A DNA stretch of 64,000 nt from Candidatus Eiseniibacteriota bacterium (lineage in GTDB: Bacteria > Eisenbacteria > RBG-16-71-46), in the NCBI GenBank assembly GCA_016215625.1, contig JACRIW010000038.1, positions 62,001 through 126,000 of the forward strand, given 5' to 3'. The position numbers were made by a program, and so were the translations under genes. The notes under the pieces are model-generated. The model was given only the letters and a program-made list of their open reading frames with translations. It made no database searches and had not been told where the DNA came from. This document shows, one piece after another, positions 57,293 through 64,000 of the stretch (within the stretch, counting starts at the first letter, position 1; each line of letters opens with the position of its first letter).

Positions 57293-58345
57293 ATGCAGAC
57301 GCGCACGCTGGCCGAGCTGGCCGAGGAGCTGGGCGGCACCGTCGTGGGCGATCCCGCGACCGTCGTCAAGGGCGTCGCCGGGATCCGTGAGGCCCAGTCC
57401 GGCGACATCACGTTCATCGCGAACTCGCGCTACGACGCCTACCTGCACGAGACGAAGGCTTCCGCCGTGATCTGCGGGCGCGAGACCCGGGAATCCACCG
57501 TGCCGCTGCTGCAGGTGGACAACCCGTACCTCGCGTTCCAGAAGGTCGTGAAGCACTTCCGGCCGGAGCTGTACAAGCCGCTCGCCGGCGTGCATCCGAG
57601 CGCGGTGGTCTCGCCCGCCGCGACGCTCGGCACGAACGTCTCGGTCGGCGCGCACTGCGTCGTCGAGGCGGGCGCCAAGGTCGGCGCGAACACGGTCCTC
57701 ATGCCGGGCTGCTACGTCGGCGTGCAGGCCGCGATCGGGGACGACTGCATGATCTATCCGCGCGTCGTGATCCGCGAGGAATGCGTGATCGGCGACCGCT
57801 GCATCATTCATCCGGGCGCGGTCATCGGCGCCGACGGGTTCGGGTTCGCCTTCGACTCGGGGCGCTACCACAAGGTGCCGCAGGTGGGCACCGTGATCGT
57901 GGGCAACGACGTCGAGATCGGTGCGAACGCGACCATCGATCGCGCGACCACGCACGCGACGCGGATCGGCGACGGCACGAAGATCGACAACCTCGTCCAG
58001 ATCGGCCACAACGTCGTGACCGGCCAGCACTGCATCGTGGTGGCGCAGGTCGGCATCTCGGGCAGCACGGAGCTCGAGGACTACGTCACGATCGGCGGCC
58101 AGGCCGGTGTCATCGGTCACGTGCGGCTCGGCAAGGGCTCCATGATCGGCGGGCAGAGCGGCGTGACGAAATCCGTTCCGCCCGGTGCGAAGGTTTCGGG
58201 GTATCCGGCGATCGCGCTGGGCATCTGGCGGCGCATGAACGCCTACATCCAGCGGCTTCCGCAGCTCTTCGATCGCACGAAGCAGATCGAGGAGCGGCTG
58301 GACCGCCTCGAGCAGAACACCCAGGAAGGGGAGACGGTGCGTTGA
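57293..58345 (+). CDS. lpxD: UDP-3-O-acylglucosamine N-acyltransferase
   Basis: This 350-residue left-handed beta-helix enzyme adds the amide-linked acyl chain in lipid A synthesis. The N-terminal LpxD domain (TLAELAEELGGTVVGDP, IREAQSGDITFIANSRY) precedes hexapeptide repeats (about 100-300), with FGFAFDSGRYHKVPQVG and IDRATTHATRIGDGTKIDNLVQIGHNV typical of the family. Next start overlaps its stop by 4 nt (TTGA). Confidence 0.97.
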   Translation: MQTRTLAELAEELGGTVVGDPATVVKGVAGIREAQSGDITFIANSRYDAYLHETKASAVICGRETRESTVPLLQVDNPYLAFQKVVKHFRPELYKPLAGVHPSAVVSPAATLGTNVSVGAHCVVEAGAKVGANTVLMPGCYVGVQAAIGDDCMIYPRVVIREECVIGDRCIIHPGAVIGADGFGFAFDSGRYHKVPQVGTVIVGNDVEIGANATIDRATTHATRIGDGTKIDNLVQIGHNVVTGQHCIVVAQVGISGSTELEDYVTIGGQAGVIGHVRLGKGSMIGGQSGVTKSVPPGAKVSGYPAIALGIWRRMNAYIQRLPQLFDRTKQIEERLDRLEQNTQEGETVR

Positions 58346-59664
58346 AAGGTCGCATGCAGCGGACGATCGCCGGGCCGGCGCAGATCGAGGGCGTCGGCCT
58401 GCACACGGGTGAGAAGGGGATCATGAAGTTCCTGCCGGCTCCGGCCGGCCACGGCGTGCGGTTCGTGCGCGTGGACCTGCCGGGAAGCCCCGAGGTGCAG
58501 GTGCGTCCCGAGAACGCGCACTTCGATCCGGGCGCCGGACGGCGCACGATCCTCCAGCAGGACGGCGTGCAGATCCACACGATGGAGCACGTGCTGTCGG
58601 CCGTCGCCGGCATCGGCATCGACAACCTGCGCATCGAGGTCTCGAGCATGGAAGTGCCCGAGGGGCACGACGGCTCGGCGGCCCCGATCGCGCGTGCGCT
58701 CATGTCGGCGGGCGTCGTGGACCAGGACAAGCCGGTGCGTCATCTCAAGGTGACGAAGCCGGTGAGCTGGTCGCACAAGGGCGTCGAGCTTTCGGCCGTG
58801 CCGTACCGCGGCTGCAAGCTGACCTTCACGATCGAGTACGACCACCCGCTCATCGGCGTGCAGGAACTCTCGGTGGACGTCACGCCCGAGGTCTACCTCG
58901 AGCAGATCGCTCCGGCGCGCACGTTCGTGCTCGAGCGCGACCTCGAGGTCCTGCGCGAGGCCGGCTGGATCAAGGGCGGCCGGCTCGAGAGCGCGATCGT
59001 CGTCGGCGCGGACCGCGTGCTCAACGAGGAGCCCCTGCGCTTCCCGGACGAGTTCGTGCGTCACAAGATCCTCGACCTGCTCGGCGACCTGTTCATCCTC
59101 GGCGGCCCGCTCCTCGGGCACGTGACGGCGAAGCGTTCCGGCCATCACGGCCACGTCGAGTTCGTGAAGCACCTCAAGGAGACGCTGCCGCTTCCCGGGC
59201 GGCGCCCCGGCGGGCCGCCCGACGAGTGGGACATCACGTCCATCATGGACATCCTTCCGCACCGCTATCCGTTCCTGCTCGTGGACCGGATCACGTCGCT
59301 CGAGGAAGGGCAGTCCATCGAGGGCTACAAGAACGTCACGATCAACGAGCCGTTCTTCCAGGGTCACTTCCCGGGGCAGCCGGTGATGCCCGGCGTGCTC
59401 ATCATCGAGGCCATGGCGCAGTGCGGCGGGCTGCTCATGCTGAACTCGGTGGACGACCCGAACGACAAGCTCATGTTCTTCATGGGCATCGACGGCGCAC
59501 GCTTCCGCGTGCCCGTGACGCCGGGCGACCAGCTGCGGTTCAAGCTCACGCTGCTGAAGCTGCGCGGGCGCACCTCGAAGATGCGCGGCGAGGCCTACGT
59601 GGACGGTCAGCTCGTGGCCGAGGCCGAGCTCATGGCCTCGATCGTCGATCGGCGGCAGTCGTGA
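58342..59664 (+). CDS. lpxC-fabZ: LpxC-FabZ bifunctional fusion: UDP-3-O-acyl-GlcNAc deacetylase / beta-hydroxyacyl-ACP dehydratase
   Basis: This 440-residue protein joins two enzymes. Residues 1-290 are LpxC, the zinc deacetylase that commits UDP-GlcNAc to lipid A; zinc ligands fit MEHVLSAVAG (His83) and HKILDLLGD (His241, Asp245). Residues about 292-440 are FabZ, the dehydratase of fatty-acid elongation, with LPHRYPFLL (His307) and IIEAMAQ (Glu356). The linker is a short Pro/Gly stretch (RRPGGPPDEWD). The TTG at 58342 overlaps lpxD by 4 nt; the internal ATG at 58354 gives almost the same protein. The fusion is known from Bacteroidetes and relatives. Confidence 0.96.
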   Translation: MKGRMQRTIAGPAQIEGVGLHTGEKGIMKFLPAPAGHGVRFVRVDLPGSPEVQVRPENAHFDPGAGRRTILQQDGVQIHTMEHVLSAVAGIGIDNLRIEVSSMEVPEGHDGSAAPIARALMSAGVVDQDKPVRHLKVTKPVSWSHKGVELSAVPYRGCKLTFTIEYDHPLIGVQELSVDVTPEVYLEQIAPARTFVLERDLEVLREAGWIKGGRLESAIVVGADRVLNEEPLRFPDEFVRHKILDLLGDLFILGGPLLGHVTAKRSGHHGHVEFVKHLKETLPLPGRRPGGPPDEWDITSIMDILPHRYPFLLVDRITSLEEGQSIEGYKNVTINEPFFQGHFPGQPVMPGVLIIEAMAQCGGLLMLNSVDDPNDKLMFFMGIDGARFRVPVTPGDQLRFKLTLLKLRGRTSKMRGEAYVDGQLVAEAELMASIVDRRQS

Positions 59665-60437
59665 GCGCGCAGGTCCATCCGGCCGCGTTCGTCGAGAAGG
59701 GCGCGCGGCTGGGCGAGGGCGTCGTGGTCGGTCCCGGTGCGGTGATCGGTCCGCACGTCGTGATCGGCGAGGGCACGCGCGTCGACTCGCACGCGCTCGT
59801 GACCGGCTGGACCACGATCGGTCGCCACTGCCACATCCACCACGGCGCCGTGCTCGGCTCGCCGCCGCAGGACCTCAAATACACGAGCGAGCCGTCCTTC
59901 CTCGTGGTCGGCGACCACACGGTCTGCCGCGAGTACATGACCGCGAACCTCGCGACCGAGCCGGGCTTCACGACGCGCATCGGCAGCCACTGCCTGCTCA
60001 TGGCGTACTCGCACGTCGCGCACAACTGCCACGTCGGCGACCGCGTGATCCTCGCGAACGCCGTCCAGATGGCGGGCTACGTGAACGTGGACGACTGGGC
60101 GATCGTCGGCGGTGGCACCGTCGTGCACCAGTTCACGCGCATCGGCCGGCACGCCATGATCGGCGGCGGCTCACGCGTCTCGCAGGACGTCGTGCCGTTC
60201 GTCAAGACGGCCGGCAGCCCGCCGCGCAACGCGGGCATGAACACGATCGGGCTCTCGCGACGCGGCTTCTCGAAGGACGTGTGCGACGCGCTCGACCGCT
60301 GCTACCGGATCTTCTTCCGGAGCGGCGCGACCGCGGCGAAGGCCGTGGCCGACATCCGCGCGGAACTCCCCGGGCTGCCCGACGTGGAGCACTTCGTGCG
60401 TTTCTGCGAAACATCCGTGCGCGGTGTGACGCGCTAG
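59661..60437 (+). CDS. lpxA: UDP-N-acetylglucosamine O-acyltransferase
   Basis: This 258-residue hexapeptide-repeat enzyme performs the first step of lipid A synthesis. The repeat helix (about 1-190) precedes the C-terminal helical domain (NTIGLSRRGFSKDVCDALDRCYRIFF). The catalytic His is in SHVAHNCHVGD (His121). HHGAVLGSPPQDLKYTSEPSFL is characteristic. GTG start overlapping fabZ by 4 nt. Confidence 0.97.
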   Translation: MSAQVHPAAFVEKGARLGEGVVVGPGAVIGPHVVIGEGTRVDSHALVTGWTTIGRHCHIHHGAVLGSPPQDLKYTSEPSFLVVGDHTVCREYMTANLATEPGFTTRIGSHCLLMAYSHVAHNCHVGDRVILANAVQMAGYVNVDDWAIVGGGTVVHQFTRIGRHAMIGGGSRVSQDVVPFVKTAGSPPRNAGMNTIGLSRRGFSKDVCDALDRCYRIFFRSGATAAKAVADIRAELPGLPDVEHFVRFCETSVRGVTR

Positions 60438-60446
60438 GGAGGCGGC

Positions 60447-61430
60447 ATGGAAGCGGTTCGCGCCGGTGTGTGGGGCGTCGGGGTGTGGGGAGAGAAGCAC
60501 GCGCGGGTCTATTCGAGCGTGCCCGAGGCGTCGTTCGTCGGCGTCTACGACCAGTCGCCCGAACGCGCGAAGGCGGTGGCCGCGCAGTACGGCGGGCGAG
60601 CGTTCGAGACGCCGGAGGCGCTGCTCGCCGAGTGCGAGGCCGTTTCGGTCGCGACGCCGACGGTGGCGCACCGGGACGCGACCGAACGTGCGCTCGCGGC
60701 GGGCTGCCACGTGCTCGTCGAGAAGCCGATGGCCGTCACGGTCGCCGACTGCGACGCGATGATCGCCGCGGCCGCGGCCGCGAAGCGCACGCTCCAGGTC
60801 GGGCAGGTCGAGCGCTTCAATCCCGCGCTGCTTGCGGCGAAGCCGTTCGTGAAGCGCCCGAAGTTCATCGAAGGGCACCGCATGGCCGCGTTCCAGCCGC
60901 GCTCGCTCGACATCGACGTGGTCGGCGACCTCATGATCCACGACATCGACGCGGTGCTCTACCTCACGGGCCGCACGCCCTCGCAGATCTCCGCGGTCGG
61001 CGTGGCCGTGCTGTCGGGCAACGAGGACATCGCGAACGCCCGCCTCGAGTTCGAGGACGGCTGCGTCGCGAACCTGACCGCGAGCCGCGTGTCGGTCGAA
61101 CGCCTCCGGCGGATCCGCTTCTTCCAGCAGGACGCGTACGTGTCGGTGGACCTGTTCGACAAGTCCGGCGAGGCGTTCGTGATCAAGGACCCGGGCTCCT
61201 TCAAGCCGGGACAGGCCGACCCCTTCGCGCTGCTCGCAGGCATCGAGCGCACGAAGCTCGACGTGCCCGCGGGCGAGCCGCTCACGTTCGAACTGCAGGC
61301 GTTCCTGCGTTCGCTGCGCGGTGCGGGCGAGGGCGCGGCTTCGGCGCGCGCCGGACGGGACGCGCTCTTCGTCGCCGAAGAAGTGCGCGAAGCCATGCGG
61401 CGCCGGGCGCTGCAATGGGCGGGGCGCTGA
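60447..61430 (+). CDS. GnnA-like Gfo/Idh oxidoreductase in the lpx cluster
   Basis: This 327-residue NAD-dependent oxidoreductase has a Rossmann motif (GVWGVGVWGEKHARVY), the catalytic VEKPMAV (about 92), VGQVERFNPAL and GDLMIHDIDAVLYL. It resembles GnnA, which oxidises the 3-OH of UDP-GlcNAc so that GnnB can add an amino group, giving lipid A with a GlcN3N unit and only amide-linked chains. gnnA normally neighbours lpxA and lpxB, as here. No GnnB aminotransferase is next to it, so the role is inferred. AGGGAGGCGGC precedes the ATG. Confidence 0.75.
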   Translation: MEAVRAGVWGVGVWGEKHARVYSSVPEASFVGVYDQSPERAKAVAAQYGGRAFETPEALLAECEAVSVATPTVAHRDATERALAAGCHVLVEKPMAVTVADCDAMIAAAAAAKRTLQVGQVERFNPALLAAKPFVKRPKFIEGHRMAAFQPRSLDIDVVGDLMIHDIDAVLYLTGRTPSQISAVGVAVLSGNEDIANARLEFEDGCVANLTASRVSVERLRRIRFFQQDAYVSVDLFDKSGEAFVIKDPGSFKPGQADPFALLAGIERTKLDVPAGEPLTFELQAFLRSLRGAGEGAASARAGRDALFVAEEVREAMRRRALQWAGR

Positions 61431-62569
61431 CGCAGCCCGCCGGAGCCCCGCCGCGCCGCATCCTGATCGTGGCCGGGGAGGCGTCCGGCGATCATCACGC
61501 GGCCGCGCTCGTGCGCGAACTGCGCGCGCGCGCCGCGGTGGACGTCTGCGGCGTCGCCGGACCGCGCATGCGCGCCGAAGGCGTGCGGGCGATCGTGCCG
61601 CAGGAGAGCCTCGCCGTGATCGGCTTTTCGGGCGTGCTCGCGAAGCTGCCCGAGCTCTTCGCCGCGCGCGGGGCGATCCTGCGCGAGATGCGGTCGTTCG
61701 CGCCGCACGTGGTCGTGCTCGTGGACTATCCGGGATTCAACCTGCGGCTGGGACCGCAGCTGAAGCGTTTCGGCGCGAAGCTGTTCCATTACATCGCGCC
61801 ACAGGTGTGGGCGTGGCATCCGGAGCGCGCGGCCGAGATGGCCGCGTGGGTGGACCGGCTCGCCGTCGTGTTCCCGTTCGAGGAGGCGATCTTCCGCGAC
61901 GCGGGCGTGGACACGCGCTTCGTCGGGCACCCGCTGCTCGACGCGCTCGAGCCCGAAGTGGACGAGCGCACGCTGCGCGCCGAGCTCGGCATCGGCGCGG
62001 ACGCGCCGATCGTCGGGCTGCTGCCCGGCAGCCGGCGGGGCGAACTGGGGCACCACCTCGCGCCGATGCTCGAAGCCGCGCGCGTGCTCGTCGCCCGGGT
62101 GCCGAAGGCCGTGCCTGTGGTCGCGCTCGCGGAAGGCTTCAGCACGTCGGAGAAGGCGTTCGCGCGTTTCCCCGAGGTGAAGGCGCTGCGCGGCCGCACG
62201 CGCGCGATCCAGAAGTGCGCGGCGTGCTGCGCGGTCGCCTCGGGCACCGCGACGCTCGAGACCGCGCTCTTCGGCACCCCGCTCGCCATCGTCTACCGCG
62301 TGAACGCGCTCAACTGGGCGATCGCACGGCGCGTCGTGAAGCTGCCGCGCATCGGCCTGCCGAACATCGTCGCCGGCGCCGAGGTCGCACCGGAGCTGCT
62401 GCAGGCGGACTTCACGCCCGCGCGCCTCGCGGACCTGCTGGGCGGCTGGCTCGAACGCCCTGCGGAACTGGCCGCCCGCCGCGCCGCGCTCGCCGTGGTG
62501 CGCGAACGGCTCGGGGGCCCCGGCGCTTCCGCGCGCACCGCCGAGGCGGTGCTGGAGCTGATCGCGTGA
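61415..62569 (+). CDS. lpxB: Lipid-A-disaccharide synthase
   Basis: This 384-residue GT19 glycosyltransferase condenses UDP-diacylglucosamine with lipid X. VAGEASGDHHAAALVRELR (about 19), PQESLAVIGFSGVLAKLPEL, LVDYPGFNLRL, YIAPQVWAWHPERAAEM and LPGSRRGELGHHLAPM identify it. ATG overlapping the GnnA-like gene by 16 nt. Confidence 0.97.
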   Translation: MGGALTQPAGAPPRRILIVAGEASGDHHAAALVRELRARAAVDVCGVAGPRMRAEGVRAIVPQESLAVIGFSGVLAKLPELFAARGAILREMRSFAPHVVVLVDYPGFNLRLGPQLKRFGAKLFHYIAPQVWAWHPERAAEMAAWVDRLAVVFPFEEAIFRDAGVDTRFVGHPLLDALEPEVDERTLRAELGIGADAPIVGLLPGSRRGELGHHLAPMLEAARVLVARVPKAVPVVALAEGFSTSEKAFARFPEVKALRGRTRAIQKCAACCAVASGTATLETALFGTPLAIVYRVNALNWAIARRVVKLPRIGLPNIVAGAEVAPELLQADFTPARLADLLGGWLERPAELAARRAALAVVRERLGGPGASARTAEAVLELIA

Positions 62570-63225
62570 GCCGCGGCGGGTATCCGTGGTGGCTCGAGCC
62601 CGCGGCCGCGGCCGGGGCGTTCGTGCTGAGGCTGCTCGGGCGCACGTGGCGCGTGGACCAGCGCGACGATCCCGAGTTCGTGCGCGCGCGCGACTCGGGC
62701 GAGGCGTTCGTGTACGCGTTCTGGCATGCACGGCTCCTGCCGCTCGCGTTCACGCACCGCCACGAAGGCATCGTGGTGCTCGTCAGCCGGCACCGCGACG
62801 GCCAGCTCATCACACGCGTGATCGAGCACCTGGGTTTCCGCACCGCGCGCGGCTCGAGCACGCGCGGAGGCGAGGCCGGTGTGCGCGAGATGCTCGCGGC
62901 CGGCGGGCGCGGTGAGGCCATCGCCATCACCCCGGACGGCCCGCGCGGCCCGGCGGAGGAATTGAAGGACGGACTCGTGTACGTGGCCCAACGGCTCGGA
63001 CGGCGCATCGTGCCGATCGGGACGTCGTCGGCCTCGTCCTGGGTGTTCCGATCGTGGGACCGATTCCGCGTCCCGCGGCCGTTCGCGCGCGTCGCGATCC
63101 GGCACGCGGCGCCGCTGAAGGCCCGGCTCGAGGGCGAGAGCGACGAGGAGGCGCGTGCGCGCGTGCAGGCGGCGCTCGACGAAGTCACGCGTGAAGTCCG
63201 CGGCCGCAGCGGGGAGGGCGCATGA
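62566..63225 (+). CDS. DUF374-type lysophospholipid acyltransferase family protein
   Basis: This 219-residue protein has the DUF374 pattern: EAFVYAFWHARLLPLAF, VLVSRHRDGQLITRVIEHLGF, GSSTRGGEAG, and ITPDGPRGPAEELKDGLVYVAQ. It is expected to be membrane-associated and to add an acyl chain to a lipid, probably to lipid A given its position between lpxB and waaA, where LpxL/LpxM-like work is needed. The exact acceptor is not shown. GTG start overlapping lpxB by 4 nt. Confidence 0.85.
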   Translation: MSRGGYPWWLEPAAAAGAFVLRLLGRTWRVDQRDDPEFVRARDSGEAFVYAFWHARLLPLAFTHRHEGIVVLVSRHRDGQLITRVIEHLGFRTARGSSTRGGEAGVREMLAAGGRGEAIAITPDGPRGPAEELKDGLVYVAQRLGRRIVPIGTSSASSWVFRSWDRFRVPRPFARVAIRHAAPLKARLEGESDEEARARVQAALDEVTREVRGRSGEGA

Positions 63226-64000
63226 GCCTCGCGTGGACCGCGTACCGCGTGCTCGCGCCCGTGCTCGGCGCCGTCGCGCCGTCGGCCGGCATGTTCGCAT
63301 CGCCGAACGAGCAGCCGTTCTGGAAGGAGCGCATGGGCGCGGCGTCGCTGCCCGGCGGGTGCCACGCCTGGGTGCATGCGGCGTCGCTCGGCGAGGCCGC
63401 GGCGGTGCCGCCGCTGCTGCGCGAACTGCGCCGCAGCGTGCCGGACGCGCGGTTCTGGCTCACCGCGACCTCGCGCGGCGGCCGCGCGAAACTGCGGCAG
63501 ATCGAGCGCACCGTGTCCCTCGCGCCGATCGACTCGCCGCAGGCCGTGCGCCGCTTCGTGGAAGGCGTCGCGCCGGAACGGCTGCTGCTCGTCGAGACCG
63601 AACTGTGGCCGCACTGGCTGTTGCGCGCGCGCGCCGAGGAGATCCCGGTCGCGGTCGTGAGCGCGCGGCTCAGCGAGCGATCGGTCGGGCGCTATCGCGG
63701 GTTGGGGGCCGGCATGCGCGAACTGGTCGGCGGTCTCGCCGCCGTGCTCTGCCAGACCGAAGAGGACCGGCGGCGCTGGCTCGAGATCGGTGCGGCGCGC
63801 GACCGCGTGCGCGTGGTGGGCAACCTCAAGAGCGACGGATTGCCCGAGCCCGCGGCCGATCGGGCCACGGCACGCGCCGCGATGGGCGCCGAGCCGGCGC
63901 GGCCGCTGTTCGTGCTCGGCAGCCTGCGTCCGGGAGAAGGCCGCCAGCTCGCGCGCGCGTGGATGGCGCTGCCCGAGGACGTGCGTGCGGGGTGGACGGT
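63222..64000 (+). CDS. waaA: 3-deoxy-D-manno-octulosonic acid transferase (Kdo transferase), 5' part
   Basis: The first 259 residues of WaaA (KdtA) run off the window end and so are missing from the ORF track. This GT30 enzyme adds Kdo to lipid IVA. WVHAASLGEAAAVPPLLREL carries the catalytic-base Glu (about 58), and LLLVETELWPHWLLRARAEEIPVAVVSARLSERS and CQTEEDRRRWLEIGA..VVGNLKSD are hallmark stretches. The ATG overlaps the acyltransferase by 4 nt and has GGGGAGGGCGC upstream. Confidence 0.95.
   Translation, partial: MSLAWTAYRVLAPVLGAVAPSAGMFASPNEQPFWKERMGAASLPGGCHAWVHAASLGEAAAVPPLLRELRRSVPDARFWLTATSRGGRAKLRQIERTVSLAPIDSPQAVRRFVEGVAPERLLLVETELWPHWLLRARAEEIPVAVVSARLSERSVGRYRGLGAGMRELVGGLAAVLCQTEEDRRRWLEIGAARDRVRVVGNLKSDGLPEPAADRATARAAMGAEPARPLFVLGSLRPGEGRQLARAWMALPEDVRAGWT

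Noticed and set aside
54197-58120. 1307-residue open frame on the - strand
   Set aside because: Antisense shadow of bamA, skp and lpxD; no family motif and biased composition.

Overview
The window is 64 kb of very GC-rich bacterial chromosome. It is densely packed, almost entirely on the + strand, with many 1-4 nt start/stop overlaps and frequent GTG and TTG starts. It carries core and biosynthetic genes only: no transposase, phage gene, CRISPR array, rRNA or tRNA was seen. The cell is a diderm that makes LPS (bamA, skp, lpxD, lpxC-fabZ, lpxA, lpxB, waaA, lnt, lolCE/lolD). The LpxC-FabZ fusion, a type III glutamine synthetase, a Bat (MoxR/vWA) operon and GatCAB fit the FCB superphylum. I suspect a Candidatus Eisenbacteria-like or Gemmatimonadota-like lineage, but this is inference from gene content, not a measured placement.

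Layout. 1-1.2 kb: 3' end of glnN and a strong terminator. 1.2-6.8 kb: pcrA-gatC-gatA-gatB. 6.8-13.3 kb: a LarA-N-like protein, purD, purE, a Sua5/TsaC protein, a LMW phosphatase, ilvE, rpiB, glyA. 13.4-13.9 kb: an orphan small gene behind a sigma-54-like promoter motif. 14-22.4 kb: moxR-DUF58-DUF4381-like-batA-batB/C-batD/E-PAP2. 22.5-24.3 kb: a histidine-less EIIA(Ntr)-like protein, a Zn-ribbon protein, a small membrane protein, and a reverse-strand exported protein. 24.3-28.5 kb: polyprenyl synthase, rsfS, argS, pfkB-type kinase. 28.5-29.6 kb: a conserved-looking hypothetical protein followed by a 16-residue micropeptide ORF with a perfect Shine-Dalgarno. 29.6-35.7 kb: HD-GYP, purM, sigma-54 activator, Gfo/Idh oxidoreductase, lnt. 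35.7-36.5 kb (reverse): exported beta-carbonic anhydrase. 36.8-46.2 kb: asd-truA-htrA-purB-purL-purQ-(PurS-like)-purF. 46.3-49.9 kb: lysS-lolC/E-lolD. 49.9-54.1 kb: mcsA-mcsB-clpC and a UUCG terminator. 54.2-64 kb: bamA-skp-lpxD-lpxC/fabZ-lpxA-gnnA-like-lpxB-DUF374-waaA (cut by the window end).

How it works together. Purine genes are scattered in three blocks (purDE, purM, purBLQ[S]F). The last 10 kb is an envelope assembly line coupling outer-membrane protein insertion (BamA, Skp) to lipid A and Kdo transfer. Directly upstream sits an arginine-phosphorylation protein quality-control module (McsA/McsB/ClpC), best known from Gram-positive bacteria and here without CtsR. A recurring promoter form, TTGAC(A/G)-17/18 nt-TAgayT, can be read before many operons; at two genes it lies so close to the ATG that leaderless mRNAs are predicted.
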